Source of the DNA: Pseudo-nitzschia pungens
Lineage: Eukaryota; Bacillariophyta; Bacillariophyceae; Bacillariales; Bacillariaceae
Length of the DNA stretch: 64,000 bases
Assembly (NCBI GenBank): GCA_037355855.1
Contig: CM074761.1
Span: 868,001-932,000, forward strand
Reading direction: 5' to 3'
The notes under the pieces are model-generated. The model made no database searches. It saw only the letters and a list, made by a program, of their open reading frames with translations, and had not been told where the DNA came from. How positions within the stretch are numbered: position 1 is the first letter of the stretch; each line of letters begins with the position of its first letter. Position numbers and translations under genes: made by a program. Shown piece by piece: positions 1 to 11,595 of this stretch.

Positions 1-1346
1 CTTCGATCAAAAAAATAATGAAGAGTTGTTGGCCAGTTCCAGCTACATAAATTTTCTTTTTGCTCATCATCGAAACTACGTACTTGAGATACGATTTTAA
101 GCATACGGGTAAGGTTACAGTAACAAGATTACAAGATCGTAGATGAGATCAAAGAATCAATTCTGAAAACGGAAAAGGTCCTGTGCAAACAGTAACCTTA
201 AGATGCGCTAACAAAACCAAATACAGAAGTACTTCGTAATACTTCGTACTAAGTAATTAATCTTGCGTATTCTTCTCGAAGGACCTTGAAACTGGATCAA
301 AAACACAAATCAATCTCAACAGTATAAATCAGAACGTGCTCTACCGGTATTCCTCTTGTGAGCACACCCGGGCTTGATAAAATTGATTTTTCATATAATT
401 ATGATTAAGATATCTGTTTTTGTTCTGTAAAGATAAGTAACGATTGGTAAGTAAGATTACTTCATCGGGTCTTGTATTGGAATAAAGATATGACCGAAAA
501 CAAAATACTAATATCGCCCCGACTGTAAAAAGAAGTTTAGTTTTTGACAATTAATGCTCACTTTTTTTTGCATTCTTCGACCGTACATTTTGTTTTTATT
601 TATTGGATGGAATTGTTACAGTATGGAAGGAAGTATGTTATACGAAGTATCTCCCTGAACTAAAGACTACGAAACGAAGAAGTCAAACATAGTTTTTACA
701 TATTATCCTTCCTTCATACTTAAGATCCTATATCGTGAGATATACGCGAGTCAATAGTAGTACAGATATCTTCATTCTTTTGAAGCAAAGAATGAGGCAT
801 TGTAATTTGCATACCGGTACGTAATTACGTTACGCCCGGAAACTTTGGTTCTCATTTCGTGAAATGTGTATGCCTGGAAATCAATTAATGGTATAGTGTG
901 AATTCTAGGTTCCTTATTCCTGGGGCTTGGGTAGAAAATACATCAAGAAGTATTAGTTTCAATCAAGGCGCAAACGTCCAACGAGTAATCAATGATAAGG
1001 TACAGAATGATTTTTTCTCGTCGAGCTCATCGCGCAGAAGAATTTGACTCTGATTAACGAATCATTACTTAGGGTACAAACTATCCACTAGAAATTCATC
1101 TCAGACAAAAATCATCATATGTGCGCATCGACAGAAACAAAGTTTCGTCGTTAATTTGAAGTCGTTACTGCAGGGTAAAATTTCCCCAAATGCTAGGAAT
1201 TCGTACGAGTACGCAATACCAACACGGTACCGGTACGTAAAGAACGAAGTCATCCTTGTGTAAAAGTTCTCTTGTTCCGACGCAGCTTTAATTTGCGGCC
1301 GAATCATTTTTCGATGCATTTTACCGAATAAGTTACTGCAAGAACA
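1..1346. other. intergenic, AT-rich, no gene seen
   Basis: No convincing coding frame on either strand; the open frames here are short and low in complexity. The stretch carries members of the dispersed short-word family found in most gaps of this window (for example AAGGTTACAGTAAC near 110 and several TACCGGTA-like palindromes). The last few hundred bases presumably include the promoter of the zinc-finger gene that starts at 1347. Confidence 0.6.
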
Positions 1347-3478
1347 ATGGAATCGAATTTCTTTGGACTACCGTCGAAGACTTGTGTCGTCGTAGACCCT
1401 GCTGCCAACTCAAATGATCCTATGAGGTGGGAGTCACGGGGACTAATGATTGAAGTTCACAGAACGTTAGACTCGGGGCAGCCACCGATAACAATTGACC
1501 TAGCTAGCACATTAGGAGCTACAAGCGACTTGCCGCTGGCGATAAAAAAGGCGTGCCGCTTGTGGTTCGATCCGATTATCAAAACAAAAGTTGACGTTGT
1601 ACGTTACGTGAACGCAGTGTGCCGTCAAAATGGATTCAAGATCTCTACTCTGTCGAATTCCAAGCAGGGTTTGGATCGCCGTGCACAGTTGGTATGCTCA
1701 AGGGGAATTGTTGCGAGGAAACCTCGAGGGAAAAGTCAAAGTGTGCAAACCACGACGACAAGACCGATCAATGCCAGCGAGAAATGTCCGTTTTCGATCA
1801 CCGTATATGAATGCCGTAAAACCGGTAGATGGTACATCCGAAAGTACGGAAACGGGAGCAACATGCATTGCGGGCATTGTCAATTGCTCCCAGAGCAAGT
1901 AGGGATTCGTCAGTTCCAAAGCTTAACAGGCAGAAAAGGAGATGATTGGTCGGATGAACAAGCGAACATGAAGTCGACAGATGATGAGAAGGAAGTTCTT
2001 GGAAACAATCGGGGTGATCAAAGTGCTAACGGAAAACTGGATACAAATGGGAACGCAAGTGCTGCCTTGCTTGCCCAAGCTAAACAGAGGACGATAGGAT
2101 TGGATTTTTCCAGTGATAACACCGGCGCACAAGCCGTCGACCGCGATCGGAGACGGATAAATGGTATTCATGCTGGTATTTCTCACCTTAGTGATACCAA
2201 TTATTACGACGACCGATTGTTCCTTCAACAGGCCGAACTTCGTCGTTTGCAGGACATCGAAGCCAGATTGATCGGACCTGATTGGAGTGTCAATCGCATT
2301 CTTCCACAAAATCAACGTTTGGCCCTCTATGACGATCTTCGTTCACTCCGCAACCATGATGATAGGTTGTTTCTTGATAGACAACTAGGAAGCTTACCTG
2401 TATCGAGAATCGGCTTGCTACGCAGCTTCGCACGACGAAATGAATTGATGAGTATTCGTAACAATTTGAGTAATTACACTTCTGTCAACAATGACCCATC
2501 AATCTTGATGCAACAACGTGAAATACGTCGTCGGGTTGCAATGGTAGCGGAGCGTTACGCAATAGGCTGGAACGGTCACAAAGCTCCGGGTGGAATTACT
2601 GAAGTAACTCCGCCAGAGACAGGGAGAACAAGTGAGTGCTTAGCGACGTGGCAAGTTGTTAATATTTCGTACCAAAAACTGTACTCACAATCGTTTGTCA
2701 AACTCCGCGTACACCCGGAAACAATTGTATAGTTGAAAGGGCTTCAAACGGGATTCCAACCTCAATCGTCAATCACCTCTCCGTGAAATCAGTAATTCAC
2801 CAGGATCCCCGTGACTCCAAATTGACAACGGGTGTCGCAGCACGCATTCAAAAAAATTCTGAGGCGAAGAACTGTGATCATCGTTCCAGTTCCACGAATC
2901 ATCCGACGGAAACTGAGAAACATCCAACAGGTTGTAAGGATCACACTTCCAAAAAAGTTCCCAATAGGACAACGGTCGTGTCGGAACAGAGTGAACCAGA
3001 AATGGTTGAGTCGAATGAACCCGTCGTCATTCACGTTTCAGGAGAGAAGAACTTGAATGTTCAAAAGGATGAGACTACGGATGGGCTAGACCGATGCAGG
3101 TCTATTACTGCAGACAGACATGGATCGAATGATTGTGTTGTTAATGCAACGGAATGCAAGGGAGAAACTGGGGATGCTAATCGCGTTAATGAAAGCGACT
3201 CGAACAGCATCACAATTGGTGACACAAACGAGAGCACGGACGAGAATTTTGAAGACGACTACTCCATGCTCCAACCCATGGTTATTTACGATTACCCCTC
3301 TAATCAAAACTCTGACAATTCTGCTTCAGAACAGGATGCCTTGTCCAGTGTGGAGCAAACTAGTACCGACGGTGATCAATGTGGGACGAAACAGTATCAA
3401 AAACTCAAACATCATATTGAAAAAGCAAACGCCAAATCTTCCCGATTGACGCACAACAAGAGACAAAAGACCATATGA
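1347..3478 (+). CDS. FAR1-type zinc-finger DNA-binding protein
   Basis: Two exons, 1347-2631 and 2733-3478. The 101-bp intron starts GTGAGT and ends TTGTATAG; joining them keeps the frame and gives 676 residues. Residues about 70-180 resemble the FAR1/FHY3 DNA-binding domain of the WRKY-GCM1 zinc fold: an NGFKIS strand, then Cys117 in VCSRG, Cys147 in EKCPFS and a His174/His177 pair. FAR1-like domains come from Mutator-type transposases but many host genes use them as transcription factors. No transposase core follows: residues 200-430 are rich in Arg, Asn and Asp with helical stretches, and the second exon encodes a polar, acidic Ser/Thr/Asn/Asp tail ending in a basic KRQK that could help nuclear import. 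I infer a nuclear regulator. The start is the first ATG of the frame. The domain call is moderate; the target is unknown. Confidence 0.7.
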
Positions 3479-5340
3479 AAAACTATTTCCTGTGCTTCGA
3501 ACGGAACGAAAACATCACGCGCTTGCGATATGATTTCATGACATTAACGTAGAATGTAAAAGTATTAGTAGTAGTACGGCGTGTTCCTTGATCGATCGAA
3601 ACCTGTCGAAACTCCTTACGAAATACGAAGTACATGAATTACTATTGTTTGAATTTGTAGTCTTATTTGGATTTGAACTCTTCTTTCCACAAGCCAGCAT
3701 TGAGTCGACCACAAAGATCGGTATGACACTAAAAGTAATGTATCATGCAATAGTCGAGCTTTGGGTGTTCAACAGCATCACCATACTGTTCCTCGTTTGC
3801 TGTATCCAATTTGAACTCGTTCTCAATCCTAACAATGGATAATGATTCTTTGGGGGTCTCAAAAAAAAATTCGAGGAAACGCGTTCAAAATTGTCACTCC
3901 GTCGCTAATGAGCACCTCATGAGCTATTGAAACGTCACGTATTCAACCCGTCTCGCCCGTGGTTTACGTCCTTCATAATTACTGTTATTGCTAGAACTTC
4001 AGAAAAGGCAATGATAAGAAATAACGATTTGAGGTGACAGTATTTCAGATCTTTGGTATTACTCTTTTGTTACCATACTTCGCTCTTTTGAGATTTGATG
4101 CTGATGAGATCTACCGGATAATAAGTCACACGAAGATAGTCGGCACAATATTAAACTTTTTGATACGAAGTGCAAGCCAGGGTGACATCCTGTACTAAAT
4201 AACAACATCACAACTTGAAAAGCGCATGGATACCTTTAAGTTGTGGATGGATTCGAGGTTGAATTGTTTTACATGCAGAACATACTACGCGTCCGACCCA
4301 CAATTGAGACCCGTTTATCGTTCTAAATTGAGTGACATTCCATCTAACGCGCTTTTCATGGAATCTTGTTCAATTTTTATGAACTTTATTAAAAATGAGT
4401 CGTCGAAATTGTTGTTCGACGCGCAGCGATAAAAAAAGGAATGATAGGGAGGACGAACCGCAGAATCATCTCTAACCTTACTTCTTCTCGAGACAGGATA
4501 CTACAGTAAGGCTTATTCAAAATTTATTTTTGATGAATTGCATCGTGTACACGTAGTACTTCAGTCAGTCAACAAGTGATGGCTATTGTTTGAGTATCAC
4601 ACTTACTATTAATCAAAATAATAGTGCCCCTCGTTTGTTCTTTTAATCTATTGTCTTGTGTATTAATTAGTTTACAGGTACCGCCAACTTATGTAGTTCT
4701 CCAAACAATAATCTTGGCCGTGGTATTTACTTATGAAACTAGGCTTTTCGTAAGCGTACCGGACTGTTATTGATTTCTACGAACTAAGAGTGCGAACGTA
4801 CACTTATCGCAGGACCAATCATCCAAAAACCGAAACGTCACGCGTCAGCACTCTTACATTGTACACACCGCTCGTCTACGAATACGTAGCCGTATTTAGG
4901 GTTACTTCTTTCTTACATCCCCACATCGAACTTTCCAACTTGGACTCGAGCATGTCCCGTTTTGCTCCGTTACACAGTAACTTACGTACGAAAGGTATTG
5001 ATGTTGATACCGTCCATCTATGGTTTGGAAGACTCTATCTCAACTGTTTACTAAGCAATCGGGAAAATTTTGTGACTGCATCGCCAAGACGAGATTGGAA
5101 AACTGGAGCTGGAAACTGCAGCCGACGGTAAGGTTACGGTATCTGACGAGAACCGGAACTGATAGTTGTACTTTTCAACGAACAACGATCGCGCAAGCAC
5201 GGCATTGCGGCCAAAACAGCTCCGAACTTTCCAAAACATCATAGGCAAAACACAACAACCAACACAGCGTCTTGATTCTTGAAGAGTTGAATGAAATCCA
5301 ACAGGTCAACGATCTTCATGTACCAAACACAGAGTCGAAC
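3479..5340. other. intergenic, no gene seen
   Basis: Only short open frames without recognisable domains. The right third (about 4800-5340) has fewer AT runs and probably holds the promoter and 5' UTR of the next gene. An exact GTAAGGTTAC word lies at 5128-5137, about 200 bp before the next start codon. Confidence 0.55.
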
Positions 5341-6630
5341 ATGAATCACGAACCTCGTCCAACCTTCGGCTTGGTTGCGAAACAAAACAAGCCGTGCCGG
5401 TTGGTTGGACTCGCAGTTGTTGCCCTAGGCCTGATCGCCACTGCTTTTCCATTGCCTGGACTTAGTGGGACCGATGCTTTTGTAGTGAGAAACATCAAAA
5501 GTAATATCCAACGTCGCCCTGATCTTGTGGTGAAGAAACGGAAGAAACGATATCAACGGCATCAACGGCATTACAACGAATGCTACGAACAGAATTATCG
5601 GTATCATCACGTTGCAGCACTCTTCTTGTCGTCGAAAGATGCGAACGTTGCAGACGCTGCACAATCCGATGCCAACACTACCATCACTGCGATTGGGTCT
5701 GGTGCTTCTAATATCGGTTCAAAGAAGGAAGTGCGCAAACGATACGATGCAGAACTAGAAGAAGCCTTTGCACAACAAACCAGGGAAAAAAACCCATTGC
5801 TTGGCGTAAAATCAATCGGCGTTGATTATGGACTGGTCAGAACGGGAGTCGCCGTCACAATCGGGTATAATCCCGAAGCACTAGACGTGATTGTCACGGA
5901 TCATCCCTTGGTGGCAGACTACGAAGCGGAAAAGATGTCCGAGGAGGAAGTCCGGAAGGAAGAAGAACGGCGATTGGAAATTCAACGCGCAAGGGTTACC
6001 GAACGGGTCGTCGAATTGGCAAAGCGCGAAAACGCCGATCGCATCGTGGTGGGTTTGCCCCTCCACAAAAACGGGACGGAAGCGCCCCAATCAGCGCTCG
6101 CCAGAAAATTCGCCTGCGATCATTTGGCCCTGTCGGTCCTCAGGACGCTGGGTCCTGGCGTTTCCGTGTACATGTGCGACGAGCGGTATACCTCCAAGGA
6201 AGCGGCTGCGAGGATGCGCAGTTCGAGCTCTCAAAACAGCAGGGGGAACACCGAGGATCTCTACGGGTTGCTCGATGCGGAATCTGCTAAAATCATTCTG
6301 GAACAATATTACAGCGATCACCTCCAACGGTACAATACCCGTCATGGCAACAGTATTGGTGACACCGATGTCGATCCAACGTACAATGGAGAACTCGTCG
6401 AGATTCAGGACTCTAAATTGGTCGAGGAGCTGACTCTGGAATACAAAGAGAGACAACAACGAGAAAGAGAACGGCTCGCGAAAGAAAGAAGCGATCGAGA
6501 AGCTCGCGCCCAATGGAGGAAACAGGCAATGGAAGAAGAGAGGCTGCGTGCAGAGGAGCAGCGAAAAATAGACATCGCAAACGGTGTTATAAAATCGAAG
6601 AAGAAGAAAAAAAAGCGAAAACGAAAATAG
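5341..6630 (+). CDS. YqgF/RuvX-type nuclease, probably plastid-targeted
   Basis: Single exon, 429 residues from the first ATG (the frame is open upstream only from a non-ATG codon). Residues 20-45 form a hydrophobic signal segment followed by TDAFVV, which resembles the ASAFAP motif that marks diatom plastid precursors. Residues about 154-325 are a YqgF/RuvX RNase H-like domain: SIGVDYGLVRTGVAV (Asp162), IVVGLPLHKNG, CDERYTS (Asp280/Glu281) and a final Asp312 in DAESAK. In bacteria this family matures the 5' end of 16S rRNA, so a role in plastid ribosomal RNA processing is a reasonable inference. Residues 190-230 are a charged insertion, and the last 60 residues are a strongly charged helix ending in a Lys/Arg tail, both beyond the compact bacterial protein of about 140 residues. 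The gene converges with the transporter at 6783, only 152 bp away. Confidence 0.85.
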   Translation: MNHEPRPTFGLVAKQNKPCRLVGLAVVALGLIATAFPLPGLSGTDAFVVRNIKSNIQRRPDLVVKKRKKRYQRHQRHYNECYEQNYRYHHVAALFLSSKDANVADAAQSDANTTITAIGSGASNIGSKKEVRKRYDAELEEAFAQQTREKNPLLGVKSIGVDYGLVRTGVAVTIGYNPEALDVIVTDHPLVADYEAEKMSEEEVRKEEERRLEIQRARVTERVVELAKRENADRIVVGLPLHKNGTEAPQSALARKFACDHLALSVLRTLGPGVSVYMCDERYTSKEAAARMRSSSSQNSRGNTEDLYGLLDAESAKIILEQYYSDHLQRYNTRHGNSIGDTDVDPTYNGELVEIQDSKLVEELTLEYKERQQRERERLAKERSDREARAQWRKQAMEEERLRAEEQRKIDIANGVIKSKKKKKKRKRK

Positions 6631-6782
6631 TCCATGCGTGCATAGTACAAAATGAATTTCAAAATTCATTAATACAAAAAACATCTGTTTCGTGGAGATT
6701 GTTCGTCCTACATTTCAACTATTTTTATTATTATTTGGTAGCATATCTATGTGTGTATGTGTTTGTTTCGGTGAAATCTGAG

Positions 6783-9110
6783 CTATACGCTATCTTGTCT
6801 ATCCGAGCGAAAGTCTCTGCCCTTACCCCTCATATTGCCCGCACGGAGTGGTCTTCCTTCCGGTGTCATCACAAGATTCGACGGTGACACCTTGGGTTTG
6901 TTCTTTCCACTTCTGGTACTCGTACTTCGATACAATCGATCGACCTGCTGCTTGTTCAAAAATGATCGTTTCTTTTCATCGCCGCCCATGTCTTCGCCCT
7001 TTGGGACGTCGCGGCCTTTCTTACTCGACAAGGATGGACCCGCTCGCATCGACCCACTCTTGTATAGCTGAGGACCACTTCCGTATTTGAGGTAAGCCTT
7101 GTGTCGTTGGATGCGGAGAAGAGGAGAGGCTTCGAAAGACGAGACTTCTTCGTCGGTTTCATCCGTCGCCGTTGATAAAATCGAGTTGTCATCACTCTCT
7201 TGTCGTCGATACAAAGTTTTCTTTACGTTAGTATTGTTGTATTTCCGCTGTAACCTGCGTCGTGCTAATGGAGTTTTCCGTAAGACAGGAGTCTTGATGG
7301 CACCAACAGCACTTTCTTCAACAGACCGAACATATCTGTGAACAGAGGGCAAGGTGTTGATGACAATGCCTAGGCAGGCTATTCCGAACAAAACAATAAA
7401 GTACTTGTACACTTGTGCTGACGCGTAGTCCTCCAAGCTTGAAATGCTGTGATTGTTCTTTCCGTTTCTTGGTATAAACCATCCCCGACAGAGATTGTAG
7501 AGCACGAGGCACAGTATGTTCGGAATCCCTCCAACACAAAACAGATTTAGGGCACTGGCCAAGACTTTTTGTTCCGGTGGACTGGCTGTAAATGCGACTT
7601 CGTATGCCGCTGAGACAGCAAATATTTCACCAGCGCCAATCAATACGTATGCCGCGGCTTGCCACAAGATGCTGATCTTTTTCCCATGTAACGCGTACGA
7701 AGAATGAATTTTGTGCTCAAGGAACAAAGCCCAGGCTATTGCCAATGCACCCAATGCCGATCCAAGAGCAAATTTATTGGTGGTCGATAACTTAAAATTG
7801 CGTCGATTGAGATAGGGATATAGATGTGATCCTACCAAGTGGCCAAAGACCAAAACAGCTATGGCGTCGGCGTTATTCATGGAAGCAGCATCAATCCAAC
7901 CAAAGGCACGTTTCATTACTGTCCCTTGAATGATGAAAGTCGTGGCCATCTGCGAGTACGCAATGTTGAATGGAATGATCAATGCGCTGATTTTAAAAAT
8001 AGTTCCCAGCCCCGATAAACCAGGGTTGTCATTTGTCGAACTCAAGGAGTCCATCGAGGATAAGACGTTCTTCTTCTTCTTTCTCTGGCTGTCCTTGCTG
8101 CGAGAACTTTTGAACCAATTGATGTTGACTCCCTGAAACATATCACCCTTTGGAGGATGCCGAACATAACGGGAAGTCCCTGAAATAAACATTACATTTC
8201 CAATAAGCAACATGGCGACAGGGAATGTATACGCCAGTGTGACATCTGATTGTGCCACTACCGGAACAACGATTCCACCGATCAGTGCGCCAATGTTGAT
8301 GCACATGTAAAACTTCACATAATAGGATTCGATCAGAGAGGATTGCAAAAGGGGATGGAATTGTTTCGCCCCGAACACATTGACGATGCTTTTCACAATC
8401 CCGGTTCCAACGGGCCACATCACCAACAAACCGATGCAGAGAGCGGTGCGACTGAACTTCTCGAGTCCCCATAAATGGGGGATTGATGATCCCATAATCA
8501 AGAGCAACCCAGGCACGTAAAAGCACATGGATCCGACCAACATTGCTTTGTACTCACCCAGGAAACAATCTGCCAGGACTGCCCCCGCAAATGGGGTCGA
8601 GTAAGCAACGGCAGTCGAAATCGACACCATCGAAGATGCCTGAATGGCCGACATGTCGGCATTCCAACGATCCTCTTCTAGCACGTTGTGCTTGCGATCG
8701 TCGTATGCACCCGTCAAAAAAGACGTCATAGTGTAGTTGACGCCATAAAAACTGAATCGTTCAAGTAATTCGACGATCAAGATAAATATGACAGAATATG
8801 TCATCGGACTCAGGGCATACGTCGAAACATTCCCGTTTTCATCGACGTGCCTCAGTGGTCGTTCCTTCTTGGTTTTTGAATTCTGATTCAGGCAAACACG
8901 CGGCAAGGAAGAAAGTTGTTCCGCACTTGAAACGTTGTTTGGCAGTTCCTCTTCACTGATGTTGTTGCTTTGAATCTCGAAGCCATTTTCCACCTCGTTG
9001 TCACTGTCGCTAGACGATGTGACTGGCGCGGTAACATCTGAACTCATTCCACGAAGCATCAGAGACGCCTCCTGCTGTTCCTCTGGTGTCTTATCCGAGA
9101 GAGAATTCAT
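6783..9110 (-). CDS. POT/PTR-family proton-coupled oligopeptide transporter
   Basis: Single exon, 775 residues from the first ATG at 9110. The N-terminal 90 residues are acidic and cytosolic-looking. The membrane part starts near residue 105 and carries POT signatures: ELLERFSFYG (residues about 114-123, the proton-coupling ExxER region), ADCFLGEYKAMLVG and the late AYEVAFTASPPEQK segment, with about 12 hydrophobic segments. The family imports di- and tripeptides, and in some plants nitrate, by proton symport. The C-terminal tail of about 170 residues is basic and Ser-rich (RRRLQRKYNN, KSGSMRAGPS), much longer than in bacterial members, and may carry regulatory phosphosites. Substrate and membrane (plasma membrane or vacuole) cannot be read from sequence. 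Confidence 0.9.
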   Translation of the reverse strand: MNSLSDKTPEEQQEASLMLRGMSSDVTAPVTSSSDSDNEVENGFEIQSNNISEEELPNNVSSAEQLSSLPRVCLNQNSKTKKERPLRHVDENGNVSTYALSPMTYSVIFILIVELLERFSFYGVNYTMTSFLTGAYDDRKHNVLEEDRWNADMSAIQASSMVSISTAVAYSTPFAGAVLADCFLGEYKAMLVGSMCFYVPGLLLIMGSSIPHLWGLEKFSRTALCIGLLVMWPVGTGIVKSIVNVFGAKQFHPLLQSSLIESYYVKFYMCINIGALIGGIVVPVVAQSDVTLAYTFPVAMLLIGNVMFISGTSRYVRHPPKGDMFQGVNINWFKSSRSKDSQRKKKKNVLSSMDSLSSTNDNPGLSGLGTIFKISALIIPFNIAYSQMATTFIIQGTVMKRAFGWIDAASMNNADAIAVLVFGHLVGSHLYPYLNRRNFKLSTTNKFALGSALGALAIAWALFLEHKIHSSYALHGKKISILWQAAAYVLIGAGEIFAVSAAYEVAFTASPPEQKVLASALNLFCVGGIPNILCLVLYNLCRGWFIPRNGKNNHSISSLEDYASAQVYKYFIVLFGIACLGIVINTLPSVHRYVRSVEESAVGAIKTPVLRKTPLARRRLQRKYNNTNVKKTLYRRQESDDNSILSTATDETDEEVSSFEASPLLRIQRHKAYLKYGSGPQLYKSGSMRAGPSLSSKKGRDVPKGEDMGGDEKKRSFLNKQQVDRLYRSTSTRSGKNKPKVSPSNLVMTPEGRPLRAGNMRGKGRDFRSDRQDSV

Positions 9111-10290
9111 TTTCGGTTTGAGATATTGACTGATGCGAAATTCGTGTGCTGTTTGCAAATATCTTTCTGAAAGCAAACTTTGGGTGATTGTGTGACTCTG
9201 GTCACTGCTTTCAACCTTTAGTCTTTCTGATCTATTACTGGATTGTGTATCTCACTGGGACCATGATTGGCATTGATGACGATGATGATGCTGTTGTATG
9301 TTCATTCCAGTGACAAATAATCTCTTATCATGTGTCATTCCATGCATGCCTGATGCCAGCCACAAAAAAATTAACTACTGTAGAAAGTTTCAAAAAACTT
9401 TTCGTGTCTTCGATTGCACTTACGAAGCGGGAAACAACTGGTCGTCTTCAGACCGATAACACTCAACGGCCCGATTGGAATAATTTGCTCAGTAACATCA
9501 GCGACATCTTTGGTTGAAAATGCACTGTTACTCGTATTTTCATTTTGTCGTCATAAGTCTTACCGTAGTAAGTAGTTTTTATTGTCGGTGGTGAATAGTG
9601 CGTCATTAGAGTTTGTTTCCTCTAAAAACAAAAAAATGATACACTTTCAATTTGAGGCGCGGGAATGAATCTCAAAACTAATGTAAGTCTTGAACCTTAC
9701 TCGTACGTGGTACCGTACACAACATACTGGTAAGAAAGTATGGGAGTGTGGTAGACGGTAACTTAGGTAATCACCCTATGAATGAATCTCAATCATTTAG
9801 GTAATTACAGTAACCTTACTTGTACCGGTAAGGTTACTGCGTAGATTCTCCGTGCATTCCAGGTCCAGTGATTCACAGGAAAACTCCATCCACAATAATA
9901 AAAGTAATTTACTGAATAGTATTCATGATAACAACACTTCAATCAATCAAAAAGTAATAAGAGGAATACGTACTTCGTAAATGGAAATACTCTATTCTTC
10001 AGTAATACTGCTATGGATGCCTTACCCAACCTGAACAGTTGCGTTGTCGCTACTGGTGGACCAATTTGTTCGGAACTTAAGAGTATAGTGGCCCCTAGTA
10101 TCTTGATGAATATTCGTGATCAGTGTGACTCGAAAGTCTCTGACAATAAAGTCGAATGATTGCGTTTGGTCGCTTCGAACTCATCTGAGATTCCATCTCA
10201 TTTGGCTAATCATATCGTCGTGGATCGGATTTCCACTTCGATTCTTGTGTGTTTCACGCTCGAGGTTTTCGTTCCGTTCCTAGATTGTAC
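9111..10290. other. intergenic with dispersed short words
   Basis: No supported gene. An exact GTAACCTTAC (9810-9819) and GTAAGGTTAC (9828-9837) lie 8 bp apart, separated by a TACCGGTA palindrome, one of the clearest composite copies of the dispersed word family in this window. The left part is the upstream region of the transporter; the right part follows the palmitoyltransferase stop. Confidence 0.6.
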
Positions 10291-11595
10291 TCAAATATCT
10301 TTCGGTTTGGTGGACCGTATCGGAGGACCAGTTGCAGAGCATTCTGTACTGCAACTGGAATTGCCGCATTTTTCTGTATCTTGGGATACCTCTTGCTGTT
10401 GCTTTCTTTGCTGAATCAGTGCCCTCGTATATCCACCTCTTGCCAATGCATCTTTGCGCAATGATAGAGGAAAGAAAACTTCTTTCCAGTTTTCAACAAA
10501 ACCACGATTGTATACGTTCGTTGGGATTGGGCCTGGATCGGACAGTTCCTGTTCGTCCTTTTCTTCTGAGCCTTTGTCGTAATTCTGATCGGTTTGCTCT
10601 CTCTCGTCGTTCTTTCCCGATGCAAGACCGACTTTTCCTTCCCGAACTGCGGCTTGATACAGTTTTTGCTGTTTCTTGTACCATTGTTTGATGTCGCCCC
10701 ATTTGCCGTTTTCGTTGGTGGTTTGTCCCATCGACGTTATATATACGTGATAACTGAAAAAGCATGTCAAGGCAACTCCCATCAGAAACATCACTAATGT
10801 CACACCGACCTCCCTGGTCCGTCTGGCCAACATGTACTGAAATACAATGGAAAAAGATGCCTCTTTTTTTTCACCGGTTAGGCGATCAAAAAATGTCAAA
10901 TTCATCAATCGTTTTATTCGTATCTCGTCCAAGAAAAGCAGACAAGAGACGTATGTTCCGTAAAAACACATGATGATGTGCTGCAACAAAAAGAAAAGGA
11001 ACCATCGATAGTTCTCTTCCCCGTATGTATTGTTTGTCCATCCACAGTAATGATCGTAACGGGGGACGAGCCCACCGTATTTCATTCGATCGAACTTGCA
11101 TCGAGGTATCTTCAATAATTTTGTTGTTTCGCATCGATTGTTCGATTCGAACAAAAGGTCGTCGTATGGAAAATGATCATACCGACGAAAGGATCGCGGC
11201 GTGATCATTCCGGGATGACTGGCGTTGGCGACCGCCCAGGCCGTAAAGCACGCAAAGAAAACGAGGACTCCAATAACCGCGTGAACGTTTGATACACCGC
11301 GACTTTCGAACAGCAGCCAGGGGTATAAGTTCGCAAAGACTATCGACCAACATCCGCCGACAATAGTAAAGTACACCAGAACCAGAGCTCTCCCGGAAAC
11401 GTCCTCGAAAACTTGCATAAACCTGTCACCGAAAATTCGTCTCATGCGATTGGAACATGCCTTGGGAAGTGTAACTTGCACGAAATAAGCGGTTTCGCTA
11501 TCGGATGGAACGGATAGCACACAATAATAAACAAAGAATATAGAACCCAACGTATATAACCCCGCACCGACGATGGCGACTGGCCCCAAAGCCAT
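10291..11595 (-). CDS. DHHC-family protein acyltransferase with DHYC core
   Basis: Single exon, 434 residues, ATG at 11595. Hydrophobic segments lie near residues 5-28, 68-92, 105-125, 195-222 and 255-280. Between them is the Cys-rich domain with DHYC at residues 181-184, followed by GWTNNTYGEENYRWF, which aligns with the HCGWMNNCIG segment of plant PAT17 and animal ZDHHC4-like enzymes. These S-acylate proteins on membranes, using the Cys of DHHC as the acyl carrier. DHYC is known to work in yeast Akr1. The zinc-binding Cys/His residues before the motif are mostly gone: only Cys155 and Cys166 remain where the consensus has six or more ligands. The C-terminus has a Glu/Asp-rich region, an YNRGFVENW motif typical of the family and a Gln-rich end. 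Likely a Golgi or ER membrane enzyme. Confidence 0.85.
   Translation of the reverse strand: MALGPVAIVGAGLYTLGSIFFVYYCVLSVPSDSETAYFVQVTLPKACSNRMRRIFGDRFMQVFEDVSGRALVLVYFTIVGGCWSIVFANLYPWLLFESRGVSNVHAVIGVLVFFACFTAWAVANASHPGMITPRSFRRYDHFPYDDLLFESNNRCETTKLLKIPRCKFDRMKYGGLVPRYDHYCGWTNNTYGEENYRWFLFFLLQHIIMCFYGTYVSCLLFLDEIRIKRLMNLTFFDRLTGEKKEASFSIVFQYMLARRTREVGVTLVMFLMGVALTCFFSYHVYITSMGQTTNENGKWGDIKQWYKKQQKLYQAAVREGKVGLASGKNDEREQTDQNYDKGSEEKDEQELSDPGPIPTNVYNRGFVENWKEVFFPLSLRKDALARGGYTRALIQQRKQQQEVSQDTEKCGNSSCSTECSATGPPIRSTKPKDI

Noticed and set aside
1347..3478. Mutator-like transposon carrying the FAR1 domain
   Set aside because: No transposase core, no terminal inverted repeats and no target duplication were seen; the spliced gene ends in a polar tail.
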